Source: Siphonodentalium dalli (Eukaryota > Mollusca > Scaphopoda > Gadilida > Siphonodentaliidae). Taken from it: 64,000 nucleotides of DNA. The notes under the pieces were generated by a model. That model worked only from the letters and a program-made list of their open reading frames with translations, was not told where the DNA came from and did not search any database. The stretch lies in contig CP136065.1 of assembly GCA_032622095.1 (NCBI GenBank), positions 150,789,577-150,853,576 on the forward strand, given 5' to 3'. The position numbers and the translations under genes were made by a program. Shown in pieces: positions 44,799-57,716 of this stretch (positions are counted from its first letter, which is position 1; every line of letters begins with the position of its first letter).

Positions 44799-47700
44799 GT
44801 AAGTGTAGATATACGTGTGTATTTTGTTGTAATTCCACCAAAATGTTGGGCTTTTTGAGTTAGAAATAATATCGATTGTATCCAAATTATGTTAAATTAG
44901 AGTTTATAAAATATTTGCAATCAAATATCGATAATTTCGTTTCAAAGTCGACACCGCGCTGTATTGTCATATACTGCAGTAAAAATAAGTAAAATAATAT
45001 CGATTGTATCCAAATTATGTCAAATTAGATTTTATAAAATATTTGCATTCAAATATCGATAATTTAGTTTCAAAGTCGACACCGCACTGTATTGTCATAT
45101 ACTGCAGAAAACATGAAAAATTTTCTGTTTACGTTCGTTTTGGTGCGTTCATCTCTTGGACACCTTTCACTGATTATACAGTCCGAATACATACATTTGT
45201 TTAATGTCTGGTATATATTTATCGGCATATCTTGATCACAAGAACGCATCAACAGCGAAAAATTGCTATAGGTATAATTTGAAGCTTGATGTTTATAATT
45301 TTTTTTAAATATTGTGTATCTCTTCTGGGCCACAATTGCAACAACATAATTTTAATAAAACCCGATTTCAAGACTGCAAATACCTTTTTCTGTTCACAAA
45401 ACAGACAAAAATGAAGATTGTGTATATTATTTGTTTTGAAAGCGTAACATGACGGTTTATTCCGGAGGACAATGGAATGTGCATTAATTGATGGTGTTAG
45501 CAAGATATTAATGGCGAGAATTGGTTTGTGTTCCTTATATGTAATTTGCCTGATCACTTGTAAATATTAATTTCACATGTATACTAATTGTATTTCGTAT
45601 TTATCTCAAATACTGATGAATATGTACGGTTTTATTGAGATTAAACAAATTATAAAAAAAAAATTATCCATCTTGGTATATACGCTCCGATATCTTCCGC
45701 GAGATCGCCTGAAATTTCTATTCTATACAAATAGCTCACAAAACTGTCCCGAAAGATTGTATTTATTGTACCAGAAGAAATCTAAACATAATAAATCAAT
45801 AATATACTGATAGAAGCGTTTTCCGGATTTATTATTTTATACCCTGGAAACTATATTATATAGTTTTATACCCCGGAAACTTTACTATTCTATACCCCGG
45901 AAACTATACTATATATAGTTTTATATTCCGGAAACTATACTATAGTTTCCATAGGTATAAAATAATAAATCCGGGAAACGCTTAGTCTATAGGAAACTTA
46001 TTATGAAGAGAAACACTATTTTAATAATAATAAAAAAACATGTCTTGATATACTTGGGTTTTTTTATAGGTGGCTGAATGAACATTTTAACCAGTTCAAG
46101 AAACTAGGGATTCCTGGTCCAAAACCGAATATCCTGATGGGAAATTTGCTGGAAATAATGCGAAAGGTTCGTACATGCTACCGAGGTGTGATGGAAGCTC
46201 TTTAAATGTGCACGGTCCGAATTGACATCAAATACTAATTTTCCGCTGGTCAGATTCAGATTCAGATTCATTTTAATTCTTCTACCAAATACATGGTTTT
46301 AAGAATATATATAAATATGCATGAACATAGACTCTATGTTTGCTATTTGAAAGAAGAATGGTAAATTTTCTCTGATTATGGAAGTTCCAATAAGATTTCT
46401 TGATGTACATTTTTCTGTTATGCATGGGCTAGTTCTGGACATTCAAGTAATACGTGGTATTCATCACCAATTGCAATAACATTCATTTCACAGAACGTGC
46501 ATTCGCTCTCAGACTGTGTAGTTTTGTTCCATCGCCCGGTCTCTATTGGCAAATAATGGTTCGCCGTTCTAAATAGGATTAAAGTTCTTATCTTTGTCAG
46601 GCTAAAGAAAGTGAACAAATACTTGCAATCATCATCAATGGGTTCACACAGTCATTGTAATCCAGAAAATCACCAGTGAATTAATACGTAGAAAACTACC
46701 ACATTTGCACATAATTGAGAAGGCTCTTTGTTATATACCACTTTTGGGCGACGGATCATGTACGTTATTTTTAAAAGGCGATCATCGAAATTTGCGCAAA
46801 GTTGCAAAACATTCAAAACGTGTTTAAACTTCCTCTTTTTAATAAAAGTCTATATCTTGTCATCATTGAGATCTCCTATTAATTGTATATACAATTTGCA
46901 TATTTTGGTGTTATGGTGTCATCTCGGATATAGGGCTTCTTTAAATTTAGTTGAATATGATAGTGACTTGACTTAAATTTTGAAGAGTGAAATATTTTAT
47001 GATTATATTAAGTTCCATTATCTCCTGGCAAGAATGGACTTCATTTTATTAAACTGAATTTGAATGCTCTTTATATTGGTATATAATACTCATATTTTCA
47101 TAATTGGAAGTCGATTATGTCCACCTGCGATATTATATTAATAATATCACATTAAATAGACAGGCGACTTAAGGAGCGCAAAACTTCGCGGTTATTGAAC
47201 GGTGAATTATATTATTAGTGCGATCGAAATCTCAATAACATCGTGATGCTAAACTCTAAACAAAATTTCAGCTTCATGCCGAATCACTACAGATTTTCGA
47301 CTAGAACATTGGAATTAAAACCGACAAATTTGCTGCCAAATAAATATAATTCCCAGGGATAATCTATGGGCGCGGCATGTTATTCAGTAAAATAAATCTC
47401 GTGAAGTATACTAAAATTGGCTATTTTGCTCTGCTTCTTACAATATCATCTACGGTTAGTCTTTATTGTCAATATGATTTGCTTCCACTTCAGGGTCAAC
47501 TGAGAGCAATAATTGATTGGAAAGAACAATTTGGGAGGAACTTTGGGTGAGTATAAATTCATTAATATATGTGTGTTCTTGAGCCGTTTGGCGAACAATG
47601 CGCATTAATGTTAAGAAGCCATACAGTAATAATAATGCATGGCATTTCCATTCAGACACTTGTGAAAGCAGCCAAAATTGCCGAGTTTCATGCCGAGTAT

Positions 47701-50700
47701 GCCCACAAAAGTGAGTAAAAACTAAAAAAAATAAAAGGCCGCTAGGCCCCATGTCTTCCGAAAATGGTGGCTTTATTTTTTTTTTTTTTTTTTTTCATAG
47801 TAGAAAATATAGCTTTATTCTGGGAACAACCATTGAATAAAACTTTGCTTCCAACTGTCTATGTTATTAAAACACCTAGTTCTATTTGACTAGACACCAT
47901 GCAGATTGATCAGAAAATTCCAAGTCTGACAAATTATCACCGAGAAACTAGAATCATTGGCAAATTCTAAGTCGACAATTAAAGGGCATAACTCTGGTAA
48001 AATAGTTGGACCAAACCCAATTTGAACTTGACCTGTATTTTCTTGTGAGTCCATATACATGTGCCAAATTTGAAACCAATCGGATAACTATAACTAAAGT
48101 TATCATCCAGAAACCAAAATAATTGGTAAACTATAAGTCGAAAAGGACAATAATCAAACCCAAATTTTAACTTGACTTGTATTTTCATGAGGGCAATGCA
48201 CATACACAATTTGAAAACAATCAGGTAGCTATATATACAACGAAAGTTATGTGAATAGTAAAGTCTTCGAACATCTGTACATTGTAGGAACGCTGTATAT
48301 GGTGTTAAATTATAAATGCTGCGTTCTGTTCAATAAGAATCACTTCACAGACCACCATGCATGGGTATACACGTTCGATATATCGAACGCGTACACATCG
48401 TGGTAGACCTGTGAGGTGAAGTGATTCTTATTGAACAGAAAGCTGCATTTACAATAAAACACCCCCACATGCATGGTTCCTGAATCAATCAATAGTTTAT
48501 CGTTTTCTTCAACCATTGACATAAAAGTCAAATAAAAAACTTACAAAAAATACATTGACCACATGAGCTTCACCATAATTATCAGATCATGCATCCCGCT
48601 TTTCCAACATGGCCATGACACTCAGTGCATACTACCCTTTCTTCACAAGACTGAAAAATTGGGCCGTGACGTAGATTTTAAATAAACCGAACGGTTACCG
48701 AAGACAGTCTTTCTTACGTCGTGTTGTGCATTAATCAGATCACAACAAACTGAGAAACTGAAATGTTATTGGCCAATGGAGTACCGATGTGTACGGTGGC
48801 TGGTTCGAACGTGTGAGCTTTTTTTACCATGTCCTAAACCAGCCACCGTAGATGTGGCCAACTGAGATATAACATAAACAAAAATCGTTGCTTTTAAAAG
48901 GGAGGTAATGAGGTAACATTTGAATGGAGAATTCAGTGTTAATTTTCGGGGGAAAAGATTACTCAAAGCAGAAGACCGCTTCGTGTGTTGTTGGAAAGTG
49001 TTAACATATATTTAGTGACAACGCGAAGTTGATTTTTATTTTATTTTGTGACATTTGAATTTTGATGGTAATATTTATAAACAATCATGTACTGTTGACC
49101 TACTTTCTAATAATACCCAAACTGGGTCGAATATCAAAATTTTGCTCTGCGTTGTAACCAGATAAGCATTCAATCTGTCCAATAAGATATGGTATAGTCA
49201 CCACGCTTTGTAACTTTTTAGTAAAGTTTCCCCGAAAAGTAATACTGAATTCCACACCCAAGTGTTACCACTGTACCTCCCTCTTAAATACACCTAATAA
49301 ATTAATAATACATGTATTTTTTTAATTTTTCTGGTATCGAATAGTTTATAAATACTTGAACTACCTTTCTTGCACGCGGAGCAACATAGGTCCCAGAAAG
49401 ACAAATTGAAGTCATAGGAAATACATCTTTGAACATGATGTTTGGGTCCCAAACAAAAACAGCACGACATAGATGATGGAACAGAAAAATACGCTCCGTG
49501 TTAGTCTAGCTGTTCCCGATATGGTAAAAATAAAAAGCGTTTATTTCACTTCTGCGCGAAAAAATGAAAAAAGCTGAGAAATGGTTGTAACCATGGAAAG
49601 TATGTTTCTGAGCATATGAAGCCGGTATATCAATAGTTCGTGTAGTTGTTAACCTATCTTATATACCTCCTTCCAAATTACGTAGACATATTTTGGAAGC
49701 TCGAGTGAACCATGTTCGTTTAACATTTCAGATATTTCGAAGGCTACACGCCCGTCTTGTCCGTCAGCGATCCAGAATATTTGCGAGAGATTCTGGTCAA
49801 GGATTCACACAACTTTTTATCAAGAAAAGTAAGTACCTCTAACCCAGTATAATGTTTCCAAAATTATGGGATACATCGACAGCACTTCCTGTGGACTCTC
49901 GTAATATGTTGGGTGTCTGGTTTTAGATGCATATATAATATTCCCTTTCGGTAATGAAAAAAGTTAACCAAATGAAAATATATATTTTACCAAACGACTA
50001 TTATGGATTTACATTCCCAATTTGGTAAACAGCTTCACTGAGAACTCACGGTTGATACAATAATAATGATGTCACGAAATATTATTTTAAAATGCACATT
50101 TTGTTAAAGACACGGTTGGCCTTGGCGGTGGGTATCCTGTGAAAATATCTCCACCCGTCAAAAACCGCCACAAACAGAAAGAACATCAAAATGTAGATAG
50201 ACTTTGTCCGTATACAAATAAGAAAAATCGCATCAACAGTATGTTATGGTCATATGTTTGACCATTGTTATGTAAACAAAGGCATAAAAAGTTACTTTTC
50301 TGGTGTTTGTTTATATTATTATGGTAAACATAAAGAGCGTCCTTTCTTGGTGAATACCTTATATGGAACTAATAAAGAGCGTTTATGCCATTTGTGTGTG
50401 ATTAGCCAGTAGAATTGTGCTGTCTTCTGTAACACACTCAGGCTCTTGCTTATGTAAAATATAGTAGGTCTTTATGATAACATGCTGTTTACGCGATGGT
50501 CATGGTATATATGAACGGAACTGTGTGCGTTTTAATGTTTTTCTGTTTACGGTGTTTGGAACAAATATGAATATTTTCGAAAATTAAGGCCGCACGTGCC
50601 TTTAAATGGCTATTTACTGGCATTCGAAAAGAGATCAAGACCATGTCCTTTATCACATATTTGTCGAAATTGACATATTAGTATACTATATATCATATAA

Positions 50701-53700
50701 AATAAGTTGGATATTTAACCCTTTCATGACTGGAGCTTCCTGATTTTTTGCGAAAACCCTGTGCCAATGCATTCTCTTATATAGTCGCTCATAGGGCGCC
50801 TCGCATATATACGAGAATGCATTGGCTTAAAGACATATTATGTACTTGTTCGGGTGCGTGAAACTCACAAGTTAGTATTCAAGCGCTATGACAACTGAAG
50901 GAATGTAACATTCTACTAACATCGCCGAAAAATTGAAGCAAATCGACAGTACCACTCCATATAAAACATCGTCAGAAATACGCTCAATTGTAATTATTTA
51001 CTACTCGATTCGGGACGCATCTATCGGCGATAAACTAATGAAAACGATTTCGTCATCGATAGTCAATGCATTTAATTCATATATAAGAATGACGGTGTGT
51101 GTTGTCAATTTGGATATACTATTTTAAAAATTACTTCTTTGAACAAGATTATTCTCCATTTCTATTTGATCACCATACCGGAGTGTTTCACATCACTTTA
51201 ACAATATTAAGCTTGATCTTGTAAGCCAGTGCATTTTCTTATATGCGAGTCTCCTATGGGAGACTCGCATATATAAGAGAATGCATTGGCACATGATCTT
51301 TAATGTTGCACCAGCGCAGCTCCCGCCACGAACGGGTTAAATAAACTTTGTCCTCTGTTTCAGCCGTTTCCATTGGCTCCACGAAATGCACTGGGTCTCT
51401 TTCTGGAGAACGGAGCTCAGTGGCGACACAGCCGCTCAGTTCTTACACCAGCATTTAGCAGCGGAAAACTCAAGCATATGTTCCACACGATGCAGTGGTC
51501 TGCTAACACACTCCTTTCTCAGCTGAAACCTGGAAGTATTTTCAGCGCATATAGGTGAGGATTATATTTTACTTTTACTTCAACGTCACAAATATTCCCA
51601 ATTATTCAAATAAATACTAAACGCATTTGCTCTTTCTATTGATCATCCTCACTTATCTACTACATTTCACCTCACTGCCATTGTTCTTCGAAACGTATCC
51701 ACAAATTTGGCCGAGAGAGAGAGAGAAGGAAAATGCAAAATTGTGGCTGATAATATCAAGCATTTAAATATTCTCGTCTAATAATTTGCTGATTTTTACT
51801 ATCACAATAAAGACCATTGAGTTCTAACTTAGTTATGGATTTTTCCTTTGAATCTGTGTAAAACTAGTAGTGTATAAATGGCCAAGGAGACGATCGAGGA
51901 CTCTGTAGGTTGGTAAATAAAGGATACTTTTAACCAGAAATTACCGTCCATTGTAATTGTACATGTTTACCTGAATGCCACCATGTTATTTTGTCTGAAT
52001 AATATCAACAGAAAAAGGACAAAAGCTTTCGAAGAGCGATTTCTTTTATGTGTTAAATTATTTTGTCACCTTAATAGATATATATATATATATATACATG
52101 TAGATTGCTCTTTTACAATAGTAATCCTTTCTTTACTACATGCTCATTGGTGAGTAGTTCCACTCTCCCGCCAATGAATAGGAATCCTTCTGTGATTGTA
52201 TTATATGTTTGGCTATCTGTCGTCTGCTTATATTTAATGAACATCCCTCCAGATGAATAAAAGATCATTGTATTGATTACTTTTATAACTGTATGGGAGA
52301 ATCCATTCAATAAATAAAGGGTTAACACAGTATATCGACGCAATCATTGCTTCCAGTTCTCTACGTTTGCATATAATGACTTTACATATCCACCAGATAT
52401 ATGTTTGTTTGATACAAGTAATACCATTGATGATTCTACAGCATTATTTTCATAATATTCAGAACATATCAATGTCTCACTCTTGACGTCATCGGTCGTT
52501 GTGCGTTTGGCCTCCAAACTCAAGCTCAAACTGACAGCAAAGATCCATTTCTGACCAACATCCGAACCTTGTTCGATACGATGAGCAAATCGTGCATTCT
52601 TCCATTAGTTAGTAAGTATAACTTGGGATAATAATGCTTATTTTTATTAATTAACAGGGCCAATAACCTACGTCATTAATGCAATCAATAAACCGTCGCT
52701 TCGGGCGTTCGGGCAGCTGATATCTGGAATTCATGCAGTAGGTTCTTGTTGCAGGAGTGATTGTACTTATGCTTAAAGACATATTATGGACTTGTTCGGG
52801 TGTGTGAAATTGATATGGTAATACTCATGCGCTATACTAACTGGATGAATTATACTAACATCGCAGACAATTTCAAAGAAATCGCCAATACCACTCCATA
52901 GAAAACATCGTCTCAATTGTAAATATTTACATCTTGATTCTGGACGATAAACTGACACAAATGATTTCGCCGCCGAGAGTCATTGCATTTAATTAATATA
53001 TAAGAATGACGGTGTGTGTTGTCAATTTGGGTTAAAATTCTTTTTAAAAAAATAACTACTTTGAACAAGATTATTCTCATTTTCTATTTGATCACCCTAC
53101 TGGAGTGTTTCTCATCACTTTAAAGTGGATTATGTACATTTTACTAACATCTAGTAAATTTACTGGGTGAACGTAACCATAGTCAGTTCAGATTTCTGCT
53201 CGTGCAATTCTTATAGTATAAATTAATTCTCAATTGATCCTATATATATAAGCCCATGACTATGAATTTAGTAGATGTTCCTGGTTTAGCTACACGTGTT
53301 GTGTTGGCGGGACAAAACAAAATATGTTCTCAACTTTCCACTTAACTGTAAACCTAATATTATCTACAATTTACTCGTCACTGGCGTATACTGCAATCGG
53401 TGGGCTACTGGTGCCTTACATTGGCCACGTGACTGAGATCTGACTCTACTCCCTTTGTTTTCAGTGTTTATGCCGTTCCTGCAGCACTTTGTATTCGCCT
53501 TGAAAAATGTCGTCTTCCTTTTCGGAATGAATCCGGTCGTATGGCTGAAGACACAACTGGAGGAGGTCATCAGGATAAGGAAATCACTAGAGGTAAATAC
53601 CAGGCGGTTGATAAAATATACCTCTGCTGCATAATAATAGGTGTTAAAGGCCTACTTAATTTTCGAACCCACAGACACATTATATAAAATATATGCCATA

Positions 53701-56048
53701 TTATATGCCATTTGAAAGAGGAAGCTCCAAAACATTGTATTGTCAACTTATCCGGTGAAATAAACTGTGAACATGTTGTTTTTGTTGAGAGGTACTGGAC
53801 TGTACTGCAAAGTCAATTATTTCAGAAGGGGGATAACTCTATATTTTAGTTTGAATTATGTTGCATTCTGGGAGCGAAACGGGGGAATGTTTCTATGAGT
53901 TCAGCTATTTTCTATTACTCAATATGGGCATCTTCTGCGACACAGACGTTCCAAATGGTGATGAATTGCAGTATATTAATTATATTTTATGTCATATATT
54001 GTTATTAAAACCGTATATCAAGGCACTATACACAAAAATAATCAATGACTCGAAAATTAAATTGGCCTTTAAGCAGGCATCGATAATTTGAACTTTAAAA
54101 ATGTGCATGCGTTTACTTCGCCAGTAGAGACAAAATTATCCTGATAAATACACGAAATACTCGTATTATACATACCGTGTATACTCAGAAAAACGTACCG
54201 ATGTCATAGCAACAGTTGTTTTTCACATACATGTATAGGTGATCCAAACACTCCTTTATTCGTATCATATCAGGAATATACTAACGACGAACGCTCTTTA
54301 TTCTTTCATGCTGAACAAAAATCTGGATCCGTTTTATCTTTGAGTCCATACATGAAGGATTTAACATATACATATATATCGCCTACATCCATGTCCGGAA
54401 CCGCCCCGGCTGTAACACAATGGATCATTATTTCGTGTTTTAAACCACCACAGGGGTATTAAACGCTCTCAAAAACTGATCAAACCGAAACATTTGAGTT
54501 GATACTGACCATTAAAACTTCCCACGAATGGGCTCATTTCGTGTTCGGAAAATGGACATAGAGTAGTTCTCGTGTAAAATCGGATGTGGAGTCTTTTAAT
54601 TGTGTGCATGGACGTGGCTAGAGGGTATCAATAGGGAGGGTGTATATAATACACCTTGAACTTTCCAATTTCACCCCCTCCCACACACACACACTTGAAC
54701 CAGACCGATACATTTGCACCCCTTCGCCTGGTATCTCCAGCTTTCCAGAAAACTGCAACCTAAGTTTGGAATATTTGCAACTGATGGCCATTTCAGACCA
54801 ACATTTTGACCAAACGTAGAAAGATATGCTACTGTTGGTCTAAAATTACCCACGAATTGCTGGCTTGGAATATCAAGTAATGAGAACAATTTCAACCTAG
54901 TATATGAGGTGTAAATTTCTAAACTAATGTTGCGCCAAACTTCCAACTGTTGAAAATTTTGACAAAACTTGGAGTGGTCCCTATATGGCCACGTCCCTGA
55001 TTGCATGGGCAAGATATATGGGATGAGTACATGTACACTTTTTGTTCATTCCAGGATGAAGCCAAATACACCGACCTCGTCAACGTCATGCTGAAGGGCG
55101 GAAATGACGAAACGCCCAGGCTTTCCGAGAGAAGTATCGTTGCTCAAAGCATGACATTTTTGTTGGCTGGTTACGAGACGACAAGCACCGTCTTAACGTA
55201 CATGAGCCACATCCTCGCATTCCACCAAGACGTACAGAAAAAGCTGTGTGACGAGATTGACAAGAAAATAGGACAGGTAGGCACATCGATATAGCGAAGG
55301 ACTTTATTGCTTCAATATTCACAAACCCAAGATAGACCAAAGTGCATGTAATCTGTCGGTATTTTAGTATACTTTAAATTAATTTATCATAGGAGCCTAA
55401 ATTTTGGCAAATTAGTAGACATAAAATGGTAAAATCTTATGAGATAAACTATGATGATGCTTGCTTTACACATACTTCATTGCAGTTTATGACACATGTC
55501 GTTATAACATCAACCATGCAGGTTACCCCAAAGTTGGTTCAAATCGGTTCAGGGTTCATTGAACTGTTGACTGTGCACCGAATGCTTCTCAGTTATAGCA
55601 ATAGTTAATACTGAATAACATATATCAGTTGAAATAATAAAGATGAATATGCTATATAATCAATCATTCACTCGCTCTGATAAATGAATCTTCTGGATTT
55701 GTAATTACACATAAATTCTTCGTTTTCCAGAAAGAAGTATGTTATGACGATCTTCACGATTTGCCATATTTCGACATGGTCTTCGACGAAGTTTGCCGAC
55801 TCTACCCAACAGCTTCTCTGTAAGTGAACTGATATACGACATATACGCACGTTGGCATATATGCTTCTGTTTGGCATGTATAATAAGCTTGAAACATTTA
55901 TTAAATATATGGATGATTTATTTTTTGGAATTCAAAGGGAGACAATTCGTAAAGTCGAAATCAGGTGATATACTTTTTGAAGAGTATCTAACCCTTTCAT
56001 GACTGGAGCTTCCTGACATTTTACGAAAATCCTGTGCCAATGCATTCT

Positions 56049-56084
<36 letters not shown>

Positions 56085-57680
56085 AGTCGACCGTAGGTCG
56101 CCTGGCATTTAAAAGAGATAGCATTTAGCCTAACAATATTTACGTTGATCTTGTAAGCCAGTGCATTCTCTTATATATGTGGGGCGACTCGCATATATAA
56201 GAGAATGCACTGGCACAGGGTCTTTAACGGTGCGCCAGCGAAGCTCCCGTCATAATAGGGCTAAAAACTAAAGTGAATCAAAATGCAATCGAAACATTTT
56301 GAAAATTACTACACACGAACGCTTATTTGGTAGACACATTGGTTTTCATGTTAAAATAAATCCTTTGTGGGATAAATAATAGTTTTCAATTGAAAAGAAC
56401 GTATAGTATCTGGGTTTATTTTAGATATGTGAACAACCCTTACAGTAGCGCAAAACGTTCTAGCTTTCCCAAACGAACCAACATTTTGAGAACATAATTG
56501 AACGGATATATGGCTCATTCGAGCTTCCAAATATTGTCTACGTAATTTGGAACTATGTATAATATAGTTGGACCAATACACGAAATATTAATATACCGGC
56601 TTCATATATATGCTCTGAAAAAAATAAGTTTCATTGTCACAGCAATTTTTCCTTTTTGTCACACATAATTGAAATAAACGCTCTTTGTTTCTATACCATA
56701 TCAGAAATAGACTATTTCGGAACGCTCTTTTCTATTCCATATTGTCGTGCAAATGGCTGTTTTTTGCTTCGTGTTCAATGTTGTATTTTGTATGAATTCA
56801 AAACATCTTTATGGGACATATAATGTTCGTGAAAGGTAGCTCAAATATTTATCGACCTATGGGGGGGGGGGAGTTTAAAGCGAATATTATTAGGTGTAAA
56901 TAGGACAGGTAGGCACATCGATATAGCGAAGGACTTTATTGCTTCAATATTCACAAACCCAAGATAGACCAAAGTGCATGTAATCTGTCGGTATTTTAGT
57001 ATACTTTAAATTAATTTATCATAGGAGCCTAAATTTTGGCAAATTAGTAGACATAAAATGGTAAAATCTTATGAGATAAACTATGATGATGCTTGCTTTA
57101 CACATACTTCATTGCAGTTTATGACACATGTCGTTATAACATCAACCATGCAGGTTACCCCAAAGTTGGTTCAAATCGGTTCAGGGTTCATTGAACTGTT
57201 GACTGTGCACCGAATGCTTCTCAGTTATAGCAATAGTTAATACTGAATAACATATATCAGTTGAAATAATAAAGATGAATATGCTATATAATCAATCATT
57301 CACTCGCTCTGATAAATGAATCTTCTGGATTTGTAATTACACATAAATTCTTCGTTTTCCAGAAAGAAGTATGTTATGACGATCTTCACGATTTGCCATA
57401 TTTCGACATGGTCTTCGACGAAGTTTGCCGACTCTACCCAACAGCTTCTCTGTAAGTGAACTGATATACGACATATACGCACGTTGGCATATATGCTTCT
57501 GTTTGGCATGTATAATAAGCTTGAAACATTTATTAAATATATGGATGATTTATTTTTTGGAATTCAAAGGGAGACAATTCGTAAAGTCGAAATCAGGTGA
57601 TATACTTTTTGAAGAGTATCTAACCCTTTCATGACTGGAGCTTCCTGACATTTTACGAAAATCCTGTGCCAATGCATTCT

Positions 57681-57716
<36 letters not shown>

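Noticed and set aside
52344-52529. Minus-strand ORF overlapping P450 exon 6
   Set aside because: It is a shadow; the + strand shows the CYP3 helix-E motif with matching splice phases.
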